A DNA stretch of 41,280 nt, from positions 1 through 41,280 of the forward strand of contig JAJXWR010000011.1 of NCBI GenBank assembly GCA_021781515.1, read 5' to 3'. A program made the translations under genes and the position numbers. A model generated the notes under the pieces. That model saw nothing but the letters and a program-made list of their open reading frames with translations. It was not told the DNA's origin and did not search any database. Source of the DNA: Pseudomonadota bacterium (GTDB lineage: Bacteria; Pseudomonadota; Gammaproteobacteria; Pseudomonadales; Moraxellaceae). Each line of letters starts with the position of its first letter. Position 1 is the stretch's first letter. Shown here piece by piece: positions 1 to 9,855 of this stretch.

Positions 1-238
1 ACTGATGCAGCAGTTGCGGCAGTTTTCCGCCAAGGGGCCGTTGCTGATCGGGGTTTCCCGTAAATCCATGTTAGGTGAACTGTTGGGGCAACGACCCGTG
101 CATCAGCGACAGGCCGCAGGAGTCGCCATGGCCTTCTGGGCCGCAGAACAAGGGGCTGCAATAATTCGTACCCATGATGTGCAGGCGACAAGAGATGTAT
201 TAACTGTCTGGGAAACACTAAGGAGCCCAAGCCAATGA
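1..238 (+). CDS. folP: Dihydropteroate synthase, C-terminal end (partial)
   Basis: Only the last ~78 codons are in the window; the frame is open to the left edge. FolP condenses 6-hydroxymethyl-dihydropterin pyrophosphate with p-aminobenzoate in folate synthesis. The fragment holds the family's late landmarks: the GVSRKSMLGELLG segment, which carries the pterin/phosphate-contacting Lys-Ser, and the terminal RTHDV motif that binds the pyrophosphate. It ends in ATGA, so its stop overlaps the glmM start by 4 nt, which suggests translational coupling. The folP-glmM junction is standard in gammaproteobacteria, usually just after ftsH. The identification rests on both motifs and the context. Confidence 0.95.
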   Translation, partial: LMQQLRQFSAKGPLLIGVSRKSMLGELLGQRPVHQRQAAGVAMAFWAAEQGAAIIRTHDVQATRDVLTVWETLRSPSQ

Positions 239-1572
239 GTCGGCGATATTTTGGAACGGATGGAGTGCGCGGCAGGGTGGGTGAAGAGCCGGTGACACCA
301 GAGTTTGCACTGCGGCTTGGGTATGCAGTAGGCCGGGTTCTGGCGGGAAATCGGGAAGAAGCGTCGGTGGTAATGGGCAAAGATACCCGTCTGTCGGGAT
401 ATCTGCTGGAGTCTGCCATGGAGGCAGGACTGGCTGCTGCAGGGGTCAATGTGCGTTTGCTGGGGCCGATGCCGACGCCTGCTATCGCCTATTTGGCCAG
501 AGCGTTTCATGCGCAGGCGGGTATTGTTATTTCTGCATCACATAATCCTTATTATGATAATGGCATCAAGTTTTTTGGACCGAATGGCCGTAAATTGCCG
601 GATTCTACAGAAGAAACGATTGAAGCTTGGATGGACCGGCCCATAAAGATCATTGCGCCGGATCGCATTGGTCGGGCATTTCGTCAGGAAGATGCCAAGG
701 GACGTTATATTGAGTTCTGTAAAGCCAGTTTTCCGAACTACCTGAGTCTGCATGGATTGCGTATTGTGGTGGATTGTGCACATGGGGCCACTTATCAGGT
801 GGCCCCCAGTGTTTTTTCCGAACTGGGGGCCGAGGTTTTTCGTATTGGGGTGACACCAGACGGGCTGAATATTAACCAGGGCTGTGGAGCCACCGATACC
901 CATGCATTAGCGATGGCGGTGCGTACGCACCGTGCGGACATTGGTATCGCACTGGATGGTGATGGTGACCGGGTCATCATGATTGATGATGAAGGAGAGG
1001 TGGTCGACGGAGACGAGTTGATTGTCATGATTGTTCGTGAACGACTGGAGCAGGGCATCAACGTACAGGGCGTGGTGGGAACGCTCATGAGTAATCTGGC
1101 GATGGAACTGGCGCTGCAGGATCTGGGCCTGGAGTTTGTGCGTGCGCGGGTGGGTGACCGCTATGTTATGGCCGAACTGGAGCAGCGCCAATGGATGCTG
1201 GGAGGCGAAGCTTCTGGGCATATTCTCTGTCTGGATAAAACCTCAACGGGTGATGGAATTGTTGCTGCGCTACAAGTGTTGGCGCGTTTGGTGCGTACGC
1301 AGAAAACCCTGAAAGAAGAACGGCAGCGCCTGCATAAATTTCCACAGATCATGATTAATGTACAGGTAAAGGAACGTCGGGATCCCATGCAGGATGCAAT
1401 GATCCAGGCTGAAGTGTTGCGGTTACAGGCAGCTTTGGGGCGGGGTCGGGTGTTGCTGCGGGCGTCAGGGACTGAACCACTGATTCGGGTGATGGTGGAA
1501 GGGGAGCACGACATTCAGGTGCAGGACGCTGCTGAACAACTGGCCGAATTGGTCCGGCAACGGATGGCCTGA
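235..1572 (+). CDS. glmM: Phosphoglucosamine mutase
   Basis: Interconverts glucosamine-6-phosphate and glucosamine-1-phosphate in the cytoplasm, feeding UDP-GlcNAc for peptidoglycan and LPS. The 445-residue length is normal for the family. The start MSRRYFGTDGVRG is the typical N-terminus. The phosphoserine loop ISASHNP places the catalytic serine at residue 102, and the Mg-binding loop DGDGDR and the C-terminal phosphate-binding RASGTEPLIRVM are present. The ATG overlaps the folP stop (ATGA). It is followed after ~130 nt by tpiA. No anomalies are seen. Confidence 0.98.
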   Translation: MSRRYFGTDGVRGRVGEEPVTPEFALRLGYAVGRVLAGNREEASVVMGKDTRLSGYLLESAMEAGLAAAGVNVRLLGPMPTPAIAYLARAFHAQAGIVISASHNPYYDNGIKFFGPNGRKLPDSTEETIEAWMDRPIKIIAPDRIGRAFRQEDAKGRYIEFCKASFPNYLSLHGLRIVVDCAHGATYQVAPSVFSELGAEVFRIGVTPDGLNINQGCGATDTHALAMAVRTHRADIGIALDGDGDRVIMIDDEGEVVDGDELIVMIVRERLEQGINVQGVVGTLMSNLAMELALQDLGLEFVRARVGDRYVMAELEQRQWMLGGEASGHILCLDKTSTGDGIVAALQVLARLVRTQKTLKEERQRLHKFPQIMINVQVKERRDPMQDAMIQAEVLRLQAALGRGRVLLRASGTEPLIRVMVEGEHDIQVQDAAEQLAELVRQRMA

Positions 1573-1703
1573 GGCTCTCCGGTGTGGCTAGCGATTTTCT
1601 TGATTACTGTTGCTGAGGACTGCGGGTTTAGGTACAATCCGCATCCTTGAACGCATCGTCAACTTGCACGGACAGTGGCAGTGAGCTGGCACGGGAGGGG
1701 TTG

Positions 1704-2498
1704 ATGGATAAAAAATGGGTAATCGGCAACTGGAAAATGCATGGGTCGCTGGCATCCAATGCCCTCCGGATAGAAGCACTGCTGGCTGGCTACGCCGTGT
1801 ACGCAGCTCAGTTGGAACGGGTGTCGATGGTTGTTTTGCCACCGCTCGTTTATCTGGGGCAAATGCAGGAAAAGCTGAAAGCACAAAAAGATCAGGAAAA
1901 TATACAGCTAGGTGCGCAACTGGTGGCGGCGGCGGAGCAAGGTGCCTATACCGGACAATGTTCAGCAGCGATGTTGCGGGAATTTTCTGTGTCGATTGTG
2001 CTTGTCGGGCATTCTGAGTGCAGGCAGTACTTGGGTTTTGATGCCAGTGCCTTAGGTTTGCAGCTACGGCAGGTGTTGTTGCAAGGGATGCGGCCGGTGT
2101 TATGTATCGGTGAGGGAGCGGCGGAACGACGTTCTGGACGTACTCAGGAGATTTTGTGGGCGCAACTTGATGTGCTCAAGGCGCTGGGTCAGGAGTTTGC
2201 GGCGACGTTATGGGAGCGGCTGATTGTGGCCTATGAGCCGGTGTGGGCCATAGGAACAGGAGACAGTGCAACGCCAGAGTATATTCAGCAGATACATGAG
2301 TGGATACAGCAGCAACTGGGTGTAGTGGGTAAGCCTCCAGAGGTCAGGGTGCCGGTATTGTATGGAGGCAGCGTATCGGCCGCAAATGTACGTGCTATTA
2401 TGGCGCTGGCGGCTGTCAGTGGCGTACTGGTGGGAGGGGCTTCGTTACAGGCGGACGGCTTTCTGGAGTTGAGCCGCTGTGTCGCTGAAACTCAATGA
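1704..2498 (+). CDS. tpiA: Triosephosphate isomerase
   Basis: Interconverts dihydroxyacetone phosphate and glyceraldehyde-3-phosphate. The open frame extends upstream to a TTG at 1647, but the ATG at 1704 is chosen because GGGAGGGG lies directly before it and the protein then starts MDKKWVIGNWKMHGS, the family's normal N-terminus. That gives 264 residues, slightly above the usual ~250. Visible motifs are the substrate lysine in GNWKMH, the catalytic His in LVGHSE, the catalytic Glu in AYEPVWAIGTG, and the phosphate-binding YGGSV. Its position between glmM and secG matches Pseudomonas-type gammaproteobacteria; enterics place tpiA elsewhere. Confidence 0.97.
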   Translation: MDKKWVIGNWKMHGSLASNALRIEALLAGYAVYAAQLERVSMVVLPPLVYLGQMQEKLKAQKDQENIQLGAQLVAAAEQGAYTGQCSAAMLREFSVSIVLVGHSECRQYLGFDASALGLQLRQVLLQGMRPVLCIGEGAAERRSGRTQEILWAQLDVLKALGQEFAATLWERLIVAYEPVWAIGTGDSATPEYIQQIHEWIQQQLGVVGKPPEVRVPVLYGGSVSAANVRAIMALAAVSGVLVGGASLQADGFLELSRCVAETQ

Positions 2499-2522
2499 GA
2501 CCGACGATGGGAATGTGATATT

Positions 2523-2903
2523 ATGGAAACGCTGGTTCTGGTCATTCATTGCCTGGTGGCGGTGGTGATGGTGGGGTTGATACTGCTGCAACGGGGCAAA
2601 GGCGCAGAGGCTGGTGCTTCTTTTGGTAGTGGAGCATCACAGACTGTATTTGGTGCGGCTGGTGCGGCATCGTTTCTGACGAAGCTGACGGCAGGGCTGT
2701 CGGTTGTTTTTATGATGACCAGTCTGACACTGGCCTATTTTGCCCATGTTGATGTAAAATCGAGACAACAACTGAGTTTGCCAGCGGCTTTGTTGAATCC
2801 GGCTTTAAAAGCGGTTCCATTGACAACAGCGAAGGGTTCGGGTACAGGTAATGTGGGTGGGGTGTCGGGAAATCCACTGGATTTCTCCAGATTGCCAAAA
2901 TAA
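2523..2903 (+). CDS. secG: Protein-export membrane subunit SecG
   Basis: Small inner-membrane partner of SecYE that assists SecA-driven protein export. The 126 residues contain two hydrophobic segments (about residues 2-20 and 50-72) separated by a cytoplasmic loop with the family signature LLQRGKGAEAGASFG and a GA-rich stretch. The C-terminal tail after the second segment is poorly conserved and ends in a Gly/Asn-rich stretch. It begins 24 nt after tpiA and is followed by tRNA-Leu, the standard arrangement. The start is ATG with only a weak ribosome site in front. Confidence 0.95.
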   Translation: METLVLVIHCLVAVVMVGLILLQRGKGAEAGASFGSGASQTVFGAAGAASFLTKLTAGLSVVFMMTSLTLAYFAHVDVKSRQQLSLPAALLNPALKAVPLTTAKGSGTGNVGGVSGNPLDFSRLPK

Positions 2904-2937
2904 GTCAAAAATAAGGGTTAAGGTTAAATTAATAATT

Positions 2938-3022
2938 GCGGAAGTGGTGGAATTGGTAGACACGCTATCTTGAGGGGGTAGTGGCTTATGCCGTGAGGGT
3001 TCAAGTCCCTCCTTCCGCACCA
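2938..3022 (+). tRNA. tRNA-Leu (anticodon GAG)
   Basis: An 85-nt class II tRNA. The acceptor stem GCGGAAG (2938-2944) pairs with CTTCCGC (3012-3018), the discriminator is A, and CCA is encoded. The anticodon stem CTATC/GGTAG encloses the loop TTGAGGG, giving anticodon GAG (reads CUC/CUU). A long variable arm follows, as expected for leucine, and the T-arm carries GGTTCAAGTCC. It lies 34 nt after secG, the position of leuU in E. coli, so it may be cotranscribed with secG. Confidence 0.97.
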
Positions 3023-3124
3023 TATCTGGTCAGGGTATAACAGGTAACTATTTGTTTTTGTTGTGAATAATATTCTTGCTTAAGGGTATTATTGAGAAAT
3101 ATACAGTTGCTGGTTTTAAAAAGG

Positions 3125-3153
3125 TTGACAGGAAGTTATTTGCAGAGTAAAAT
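3125..3153 (+). promoter_or_regulatory. Sigma70 promoter of the initiator tRNA
   Basis: A perfect -35 box TTGACA (3125-3130) is followed by a 17-bp spacer and the -10 box TAAAAT (3148-3153). The predicted start, near 3160, is just before the tRNA-fMet 5' end at 3168. The segment between -10 and start, TCGTGCC, is GC-rich, a feature of stringently controlled stable-RNA promoters; that last point is inference. Confidence 0.8.
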
Positions 3154-3167
3154 TCGTGCCTCTTTGA

Positions 3168-3244
<77 letters not shown>

Positions 3245-3261
3245 ATTGTGTTAGGAAGAAG

Positions 3262-3288
3262 GCCCACAATATTCTGTGGGCTTTTTTT
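3262..3288 (+). terminator. Rho-independent terminator after tRNA-fMet
   Basis: A perfect 7-bp stem GCCCACA (3262-3268) / TGTGGGC (3275-3281) with a 6-nt loop, followed at once by seven T residues. It separates the tRNA transcript from the rimP operon. Confidence 0.9.
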
Positions 3289-3332
3289 CAGGTTCATGGG
3301 CTTTAATCGGGTTCATGCGCTTTTTAGGTTCA

Positions 3333-3360
3333 TAGTGGACTTAATGTAGTGGGCTTAATG
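3333..3360 (+). repeat. 14-bp tandem duplication before rimP
   Basis: TAGTGGACTTAATG (3333-3346) is directly followed by TAGTGGGCTTAATG (3347-3360), 13 of 14 identical. Just before it, GGTTCAT occurs three times (3291, 3310, 3327), twice continued as GGTTCATGnGCTTT. The block fills the space between the tRNA terminator and the rimP ribosome site. Confidence 0.85.
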
Positions 3361-3381
3361 CCCATTTTTTTTTGGAGTGGT

Positions 3382-3843
3382 ATGACGGTTCTTACAAAAG
3401 TAGAACGCTTGCGTGAATTGGTGCGACCGGCTGTTGATGCCTGCCAGGTGCTGTTGTGGGGGGTGGAATTTTTTCAGCAGGGGCGTCGGAGTGTCTTGCG
3501 TCTCTATATCGATACTGAAAGTGGTGTAACCGTCGATACTTGTGCAGAAGTCAGCCGGCAGGTCAGTGCCTTGCTTGATGTTGAAGATCCTATCGCCGGA
3601 GAGTATGTGCTGGAAGTGTCATCACCGGGCTGGGATCGGCCGTTATTTACTCTGGAACAGTTTAAGTTATTTGAAGGCTCGGTCATCAGTGTCCGACTGC
3701 TGATGCCTGTGGCGGGTCGACGTCGCTTCAAGGGGCAGTTGATCGAAGTGACAGAGGAAGGTCAACTAAGCATGAATGTCGATGGCGAGTCGGTGCAGAT
3801 GGCGTTTTCCCAGATCGATAAAGCCAATCTGGTTGCAGAATAA
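3382..3843 (+). CDS. rimP: Ribosome maturation factor RimP
   Basis: Needed for maturation of the 30S subunit. The start at ATG 3382 (MTVLTKVERLRELV) has GGAG 4-8 nt upstream and gives 153 residues, the normal size; the frame is open further upstream but without family similarity. Conserved features are the N-terminal domain with VEFFQQGRRSVLRLYID, the VLEVSSPGWDRPL signature near residue 80, and a C-terminal SH3-like barrel. It is the first gene of the rimP-nusA-infB operon and is 28 nt from nusA. Confidence 0.95.
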   Translation: MTVLTKVERLRELVRPAVDACQVLLWGVEFFQQGRRSVLRLYIDTESGVTVDTCAEVSRQVSALLDVEDPIAGEYVLEVSSPGWDRPLFTLEQFKLFEGSVISVRLLMPVAGRRRFKGQLIEVTEEGQLSMNVDGESVQMAFSQIDKANLVAE

Positions 3844-3871
3844 AATCAGTAATTGACCGAGGGTCAGAGGG

Positions 3872-5344
3872 ATGAGTAAGGAAATTCTCGCAGTTGTAGA
3901 TTCCGTGAGCAATGAGAAGGGTGTGGGCCGGGAAGTTATTTTTCAGGCGCTTGAGCAGGCGTTGGTAGCGGCTACCCGCAAACTGATGGAAAGCGAAGAA
4001 GTGGATGTACGGGTCATGATTAACCGCAAGACAGGCGATTATGAGACCTTTCGCCGATGGACGGTGGTTGCCGATGCGGACCATGAAATGCCGGCGCAAC
4101 AACTGGCATTTAGCGATGTACAGGAAGAAGGGCTGAAAATCGGTGAAGTGCGCGAGATAAAAATCCCTTCGATTAATTTTGGCCGGATTGCTGCACAATC
4201 GGCCAAACAGGTGATTGTGCAGAAAGTGCGTGAAGCGGAACGTACCTTGATTGTTGAGGCGTTCCGGAACCGGATCGGAGAAATTATCCGTGGTACGGTC
4301 AAAAAAACGACCCGCGATGGGGTGATTCTGGATCTGGGTTCCAATGCCGAGGCTTTTATGAGCCGTGATGAAATGCTGCCCAGAGAATCATTCCGGATGG
4401 GTGAAACCGTCAGTGCGGTGCTGTTTGCTGTGAATATCGAAGGCCGGGGGGCGCAATTACTGGTGTCACGCACCCGACCAGAAATGCTGATTGAGCGATT
4501 CAGGATTGAAGTTCCGGAAATTGGTGAAGAAATCATTGAGATCAAAGGGGCGGCCCGGGATCCTGGCTTACGCGCTAAAATCGCCGTGAAAAGTAATGAC
4601 CACCGGATTGACCCACAGGGTGCCTGTATTGGTATGCGGGGTTCCCGCGTGCAGCAGGTCAGTGAGTCGCTGGGGGGCGAGCGGGTAGATATTGTACTTT
4701 GGGACGATAATCCAGCGCAGTTTGTGATCAATGCGTTGCAGCCGGCGGAAGTGGCGGCCATTGTGGTGGATGAAGATGCGCATGCGATGGATGTCGCCGT
4801 TAACGAAGATCAGTTGGCAATGGCTATTGGCCGCACAGGACAGAATGTACGTCTGGCATCGGAGTTGACCGGCTGGAAATTAAATGTCATGACCATTGCT
4901 GAAGCAGAGTCACGGCATCAGAATGAAATGGAAAAACATGTCCGGCTGTTTTGTGAGGCGCTGGACGTGGATGTTGATCTGGCGACCTTGTTGATCAATG
5001 AAGGGTTTACAGCACTGGAAGAAGTGGCTTATGTGCCGTTGGAAGAAATGCTGAACATTGAAGGGCTGGATGAGGAACTGGTGTTGGCCTTGCGTCAGCG
5101 AGCCAAGGATGCACTGTTGACGCAGGCCTTGGTGTCAGAAGAACACAGTGGAGTGGCGGCCGATGATCTGCTGACGATGGAAGGAATGGATCCACAACTG
5201 GCGCAAGCGTTTGTGGAACATAAGATATGTAGCAGGGAAGATTTGGCGGAACAGGGCGTGGATGATATTGTCGACATCAATGGCATCGACCGGGAAAAGG
5301 CGGCTGCATTGATTATGAAAGCCCGCGAACCCTGGTTTAAATAG
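3872..5344 (+). CDS. nusA: Transcription elongation/termination factor NusA
   Basis: Binds RNA polymerase and modulates pausing, termination and antitermination. The 490-residue protein has the N-terminal RNAP-binding domain (about 1-130), an S1 domain (about 135-200, with [19 protein letters not shown]), two KH domains (about 200-345, including [12 protein letters not shown] and [13 protein letters not shown]), and two C-terminal acidic repeats (about 360-490) of the kind found in proteobacterial NusA that contact the alpha subunit. AGAGG lies just before the ATG. It sits between rimP and infB as usual. Confidence 0.98.
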   Translation: MSKEILAVVDSVSNEKGVGREVIFQALEQALVAATRKLMESEEVDVRVMINRKTGDYETFRRWTVVADADHEMPAQQLAFSDVQEEGLKIGEVREIKIPSINFGRIAAQSAKQVIVQKVREAERTLIVEAFRNRIGEIIRGTVKKTTRDGVILDLGSNAEAFMSRDEMLPRESFRMGETVSAVLFAVNIEGRGAQLLVSRTRPEMLIERFRIEVPEIGEEIIEIKGAARDPGLRAKIAVKSNDHRIDPQGACIGMRGSRVQQVSESLGGERVDIVLWDDNPAQFVINALQPAEVAAIVVDEDAHAMDVAVNEDQLAMAIGRTGQNVRLASELTGWKLNVMTIAEAESRHQNEMEKHVRLFCEALDVDVDLATLLINEGFTALEEVAYVPLEEMLNIEGLDEELVLALRQRAKDALLTQALVSEEHSGVAADDLLTMEGMDPQLAQAFVEHKICSREDLAEQGVDDIVDINGIDREKAAALIMKAREPWFK

Positions 5345-5365
5345 CGTTTTGAGGAGAACCAGAGA

Positions 5366-8095
5366 ATGGCTGATGTTACTGTACGACAACTTGCCGAAAC
5401 GGTAGGTCGCTCCGTTGATACGTTATTGCAACAGATACAGACGGCGGGTCTGGGAACTCGACAGGCTGAAGATCTGATGAGTGATACAGATAAAACCACG
5501 TTGTTAAATTTTCTGAAGCGGTCGCATGGGGAAGCGGAGCAGGATTCGCATAATATTACCCTCAAGCGTAAAACCACCACGACGTTGCGGACGACGGCTC
5601 CGGCTGGAGGCAAGAGTAAGCCGGTAGCGGTTGAAGTCAGGAAAAAACGCACCTACATCAAAGATGAACCGACAGAGCCGGATACAGAAGAGACGCTCGC
5701 TGAGCGGCAGCGCATGGAAGCGGAATTGCGCCGTCAGGAAGAGGAACGTCTGGTGCAGGAAGCACAGCGACAGGCTGAAGAACAGCGGCGCAAGGTTGCC
5801 GAGGAAGCGCAGCGGCAGGCCGAAGCCCTGCAGTTAAAGGAAGAAGCGCTGCGGCAGCAACGGGAAGCCGAATTAGCCAAAGAACGTGATCGTAAATCAG
5901 GATTGACGCATCCTCCTGCGCGGCCTCGCGAAGAAACTGCCGCCGAAAAACAGCGTAAAGAAGCGGAAGCCAGCAGGCTGCGTGCCCTGGAAGAGCAACG
6001 GGCGCGGCAGGAAGAACAGAATCGCAAAGAACAGGAAGAAATTGCCCGTAAACGTACCTTGGAGCAGGCCCGGCGTATTGCAGAAGATTTGGAGCGTCGG
6101 GGTCGTGACAAGGATGAAGTTCGCCTTGAAGATGTGCCATTGGCTCGGGGACTGGTCGGATCGGCCTATGAAGATTCATTTGCTCGGGAAGATCGGGAAA
6201 TACGGCGGGGTGGCGTGACCCGGTCCTCTAAAGGCCGTGGCAAGAAACGCGAAGAGGAAGTGACTTTCAAGCCGCAGCCTAAACCCTTAAGTTCGGCATT
6301 ATCGCGTAAACACGGGTTTGAACGTCCGGTAGAAAAACAGGTATACGACGTGGCGCTGGGGGAAAACATCAGCGTTGCTGACCTGGCGCAGAAAATGGCG
6401 GTCAAGTCTCGCGAAGTCATCCGGGTACTAATGAAAATGGGGGAAGTCGTCACCGTTACCCAGGCGGTCGATCAGGCAACAGCGGCACTGGTGGTCGAAG
6501 AAATGGGACATCGACCCGTGTTTGTCAGTGCGTCGGCGCTGGAAGATTCGCTCAGGGAATCCATGACCGATGCGGCGGGAGTCTCCATGCCGCGCGCCCC
6601 AGTGGTCACAATCATGGGGCATGTGGACCATGGTAAAACCTCGCTGCTGGATTATATTCGGCGCACGCGTGTGGCTGCCGGGGAGGCGGGAGGCATTACC
6701 CAGCACATCGGGGCTTATCATGTTGAAACCCCGCGGGGCATGATTACTTTTCTGGATACTCCGGGACATGCGGCGTTTAGCGGCATGCGGGCGCGCGGTG
6801 CCAAGTTGACCGATATTGTAGTTATTGTCGTGGCGGCCGATGACGGTGTTATGCCACAAACTGAAGAGGCGATTGACCACGCCCGGGCCGCCGGGGTACC
6901 GATTATCGTTGCGGTTAACAAGATGGACAAGGCCTCTGCCGATCCGGATCGGGTGATGAATGAACTCTCAGTGAAACAGGTGGTGCCCGAGGAATGGGGT
7001 GGCGACGTTCAGGTGGTGCGGGTGTCGGCACATTCTGGCCTTGGGATTGATGAATTACTGGAAGCAATTCTCATTCAGGCGGAACTGCTGGAATTGCAGG
7101 CGGTGGTCGAAGGTTCAGCGCAAGGGGTGGTCATTGAAGCGCGGATTGACAAGGGGCGCGGTGCCGTTGCCGCATTGCTGGTGCAAAAAGGCACACTCAA
7201 TCATGGTGATCTGGTGCTGGCGGGGATGCACTATGGTCGGGTTAGAGCCATGCATGATGAGAATGGTCAGACCATTCGCTCTGCCGGGCCTTCAATCCCG
7301 GTAGAAATTCTTGGTTTGCCAGAAGCACCGGATGCTGGTGATGAATTTCTGGTTGTGGATGATGAACGTAAGGCACGGGAAGTGGCTGATTTCCGGGCAG
7401 TACGCGATCGGCAGTCGCGCATGTTGCGGCAGACAGGTTCAAAGCTGGAAAATGTATTTGCGACCCTGGGCAAAAATGAGGCATCCAGCGTTAATCTGGT
7501 GTTGAAAGCCGATGTGCGTGGGTCGTTGGAGGCACTGAATGGAGCATTGCTTGATTTGGGAAATTCAGAAGTCAAGGTGGCCATTGTGGGGTCCGGGGTG
7601 GGTGCCATTACCGAGTCTGACGTTAATCTGGCGGAATCAACCGGTGCCGTCATATTGGGATTTAATGTGCGTACCGATGCCCAGGCACGTAACAAATGCC
7701 AGCAAGATGGTATTGAAGTCCGTTATTACAGCATTATTTATGAATTGATCGACGATGTAAAAGCCGCTATGTCTGGCTTGTTGAGTCCGGAACATCGGGA
7801 AACCATCCTGGGAGTGGCACAAGTCCGGGAAGTGTTCCGGTCTTCGAAATTCGGAGCGGCGGCCGGTTGTATGGTGATGGAAGGTACCATTTATCGTAAT
7901 CGCCCGATTCGGGTTCTGCGTGATGAAGTGGTAGTTTTTCAGGGCGAACTGGAATCGTTGCGGCGCTTTAAGGATGATGTGCAGGACGTCAGAAACGGCA
8001 TGGAATGTGGTCTGGCGGTGAAAGGCTATAGTGATGTCCGGGTCGGTGACAAGATTGAAGTCTATGAAGTCCAGATTATTCAGCGGAGTTTATAA
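5366..8095 (+). CDS. infB: Translation initiation factor IF-2
   Basis: GTPase that places initiator tRNA on the 30S subunit and promotes subunit joining. The 909 residues comprise an N-terminal IF2_N module (1-52), a long highly charged Glu/Arg/Gln-rich helical linker (about 110-300), a second IF2_N module (about 320-375), and the G domain beginning with GHVDHGKT at residue 418, followed by DTPGHAAF and NKMDK. The C-terminal domains bind fMet-tRNA. GAGGAG precedes the ATG. Internal starts, known in E. coli infB, cannot be judged here. Confidence 0.98.
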   Translation: MADVTVRQLAETVGRSVDTLLQQIQTAGLGTRQAEDLMSDTDKTTLLNFLKRSHGEAEQDSHNITLKRKTTTTLRTTAPAGGKSKPVAVEVRKKRTYIKDEPTEPDTEETLAERQRMEAELRRQEEERLVQEAQRQAEEQRRKVAEEAQRQAEALQLKEEALRQQREAELAKERDRKSGLTHPPARPREETAAEKQRKEAEASRLRALEEQRARQEEQNRKEQEEIARKRTLEQARRIAEDLERRGRDKDEVRLEDVPLARGLVGSAYEDSFAREDREIRRGGVTRSSKGRGKKREEEVTFKPQPKPLSSALSRKHGFERPVEKQVYDVALGENISVADLAQKMAVKSREVIRVLMKMGEVVTVTQAVDQATAALVVEEMGHRPVFVSASALEDSLRESMTDAAGVSMPRAPVVTIMGHVDHGKTSLLDYIRRTRVAAGEAGGITQHIGAYHVETPRGMITFLDTPGHAAFSGMRARGAKLTDIVVIVVAADDGVMPQTEEAIDHARAAGVPIIVAVNKMDKASADPDRVMNELSVKQVVPEEWGGDVQVVRVSAHSGLGIDELLEAILIQAELLELQAVVEGSAQGVVIEARIDKGRGAVAALLVQKGTLNHGDLVLAGMHYGRVRAMHDENGQTIRSAGPSIPVEILGLPEAPDAGDEFLVVDDERKAREVADFRAVRDRQSRMLRQTGSKLENVFATLGKNEASSVNLVLKADVRGSLEALNGALLDLGNSEVKVAIVGSGVGAITESDVNLAESTGAVILGFNVRTDAQARNKCQQDGIEVRYYSIIYELIDDVKAAMSGLLSPEHRETILGVAQVREVFRSSKFGAAAGCMVMEGTIYRNRPIRVLRDEVVVFQGELESLRRFKDDVQDVRNGMECGLAVKGYSDVRVGDKIEVYEVQIIQRSL

Positions 8096-8101
8096 GTTGT
8101 C

Positions 8102-8470
8102 ATGAGTCAACGACAGGAACGTTTGGCCGATCAATTGCAGCGCGATCTGGCGGAGTTGGTGCGTCAGGAACTTCGGGATCCACGTATCGGGATGGTGACC
8201 GTCTCCGCCGTCAAGGTTAGTCGTGATTTAGGGTATGCGGATGTGTACGTGACCTTGTTGCAGCCTCAGCTACAAAAAGATACCGAGGCCAGGCAGTTGA
8301 GTGTTGCCCGGTTGAATGCAGCGGCGGGATTTCTGCGCACGGCCTTGGGGAAGACCTTGAGTTTAAGGGTGGTTCCGCGTCTGCGTTTTCATTACGATGA
8401 AGTACTCGCCAATGCTCAACATTTGGCTTCACTGATTGAGCAGGCAGTACAGGACGATGCCGCAGAGTAA
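8102..8470 (+). CDS. rbfA: Ribosome-binding factor A
   Basis: Small KH-fold protein that helps late 16S rRNA processing and cold adaptation. The 122 residues match the family, with the N-terminal RLADQLQRDLAELVRQELRD helix region and the VSRDLGYADVYV strand, ending VVPRLRFHYDE. It begins 6 nt after infB and overlaps truB by 14 nt, consistent with one transcript. Confidence 0.96.
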   Translation: MSQRQERLADQLQRDLAELVRQELRDPRIGMVTVSAVKVSRDLGYADVYVTLLQPQLQKDTEARQLSVARLNAAAGFLRTALGKTLSLRVVPRLRFHYDEVLANAQHLASLIEQAVQDDAAE

Positions 8471-9392
8471 AACAGTGGTATCTCAGGTAAAGCGACCTCG
8501 CCGTGTGATTGATGGGCTGCTGTTGCTGGACAAACCCCAGGGAATGAGCAGTAATCAGGCGTTGCAGCGGGTCAAGCACCTGCTACAGGCCGCCAAAGCA
8601 GGTCACACCGGTAGTCTGGATCCACTGGCAACGGGAATGTTGCCGATTTGCTTGGGAGAAGCCACTAAATTTGCTGGACGTGGCCTGGAAGCGCACAAAA
8701 CCTATGAGGTGGAGATGCGCTTGGGTTACGTGAGTACCACACTGGATGCAGAAGGGGAAATACGTCCGGGAAACCCGCCTGGCCCCATGCGGGCCAGCGA
8801 TATCGAGACAGTGCTGGCTGCATTCAGAGGTGAACAATACCAGACGCCGCCAATGTATTCGGCGTTGAAGCAGCAGGGGCGGCCGCTATATGAGCTGGCT
8901 CGGCAAGGAATAGAAGTAGAACGGGCACCCCGACGGGTGTGTATTGATCAGCTGGAGTTGCGGCAGCGTCAGGAGGATCACTGGATTTTGCGGGTATCGT
9001 GTAGCAAGGGTACCTATATACGTTCTTTGGTGGACGATATGGGGCAACGATTGGGTTGTGGGGCCTATGTGGTGGCGCTTCGACGTTTGCAGGTGGGATG
9101 CTGGACGCAGATGCACTCCTTGAATACCGTGGCGGAAGCGGTGGCTCAGGATACGTTGGCAGCGCTGCTGTTACCTGTGAGTGCTTTGGTGCAGGACTGT
9201 AAAAAACTGGAGCTTTGCGAGGCAATCGCTTACAATTTTCGCCAGGGACAAAGTGTGTTACTGCATGAATCGCCCGAAGTGCTGGGCGATCCGGGGGAAC
9301 GTGCTGTTTTTGTCAACGGTGCTTTTATAGGAATGGGTACATTGAGTGAGCAACAGCGACTGAGTCCCTTGAGGTTGCTGGCTGTTCATTGA
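8457..9392 (+). CDS. truB: tRNA pseudouridine-55 synthase
   Basis: Converts U55 to pseudouridine in the T-loop of tRNAs. The ATG at 8457 (MPQSKTVVSQVKRP) is preferred; the frame runs 21 nt further into rbfA but without extra family similarity. The 311 residues include the LLLDKPQGMSSNQAL start, the catalytic motif GHTGSLDPLATGMLP with the nucleophilic Asp, the YEV and CSKGTYIRSLVDDMG motifs, and a C-terminal PUA-like region (residues ~245-311). It ends 144 nt before rpsO. Confidence 0.97.
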   Translation: MPQSKTVVSQVKRPRRVIDGLLLLDKPQGMSSNQALQRVKHLLQAAKAGHTGSLDPLATGMLPICLGEATKFAGRGLEAHKTYEVEMRLGYVSTTLDAEGEIRPGNPPGPMRASDIETVLAAFRGEQYQTPPMYSALKQQGRPLYELARQGIEVERAPRRVCIDQLELRQRQEDHWILRVSCSKGTYIRSLVDDMGQRLGCGAYVVALRRLQVGCWTQMHSLNTVAEAVAQDTLAALLLPVSALVQDCKKLELCEAIAYNFRQGQSVLLHESPEVLGDPGERAVFVNGAFIGMGTLSEQQRLSPLRLLAVH

Positions 9393-9462
9393 AGCTGCTG
9401 ATCACAGGCATTTGTAGTCAGTGATTCAGTGAATTGCCAGAGAACCGGCCTGCGCAGACTGT

Positions 9463-9501
9463 AAAGATGCACGGTTTGACGTGGACATCCAATGCATCTT
9501 T
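9463..9501 (+). promoter_or_regulatory. Stem-loop in the rpsO leader
   Basis: A perfect 9-bp inverted repeat AAAGATGCA (9463-9471) / TGCATCTTT (9493-9501) encloses a 21-nt loop, 35 nt before the rpsO start. A TATAAT lies at 9512-9517, but without a good -35 box. In E. coli, S15 represses its own mRNA through a leader structure; that this stem serves such a role is inference. It lacks a long T-run, so it is a poor terminator for truB. Confidence 0.5.
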
Positions 9502-9536
9502 GAGTAAATCATATAATTAACAAAAGGAGTTTAGAC

Positions 9537-9806
9537 ATGGCACTAACTGCTCAGCAGAAGGCCGAAGTGGTTGCAAAATTTGCCCGTTCAGCGGGAGATA
9601 CAGGATCAGCAGAAGTTCAGGTGGCGTTGCTGACGGCACAGATTGAGGATTTACGGCCGCATTTTCAGGCACACAGCAAAGATCACCACTCTCGCCGGGG
9701 ACTGATCCGTATGGTCAACCAGCGCCGGAAAATGCTGGATTACCTGAGTGGTGAGGATCGGCAACGCTATCTTGACCTGATTCAGGCATTAGGCCTGCGT
9801 CGTTGA
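9537..9806 (+). CDS. rpsO: 30S ribosomal protein S15
   Basis: Primary 16S rRNA-binding protein of the small-subunit platform. The 89 residues are the canonical length. Motifs include [15 protein letters not shown] and the rRNA-contacting [19 protein letters not shown]. The strong ribosome site AAAAGGAG sits 9 nt before the ATG. It lies between truB and pnp, as in most gammaproteobacteria, where rpsO-pnp cotranscription and RNase processing are known. Confidence 0.98.
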   Translation: MALTAQQKAEVVAKFARSAGDTGSAEVQVALLTAQIEDLRPHFQAHSKDHHSRRGLIRMVNQRRKMLDYLSGEDRQRYLDLIQALGLRR

Positions 9807-9824
9807 AATAACAGAATAAAAGCA

Positions 9825-9855
9825 CTGATTGATAAAAGTGCTGATTGATAAAAGT
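9825..9855 (+). repeat. Tandem 15/16-bp duplication after rpsO
   Basis: CTGATTGATAAAAGT occurs at 9825-9839 and again at 9841-9855, a 16-bp period, 18 nt after the rpsO stop. No function is evident. Confidence 0.85.

Noticed and set aside
1647-1703. Longer N-terminus for triosephosphate isomerase from a TTG
   Set aside because: The ATG at 1704 has an excellent ribosome site and gives the family's normal start.
5658-6179. Minus-strand open frames of 125-173 codons opposite infB
   Set aside because: Arise from the repetitive charged linker of IF-2; Arg/Ser/Cys-rich shadows without family similarity.
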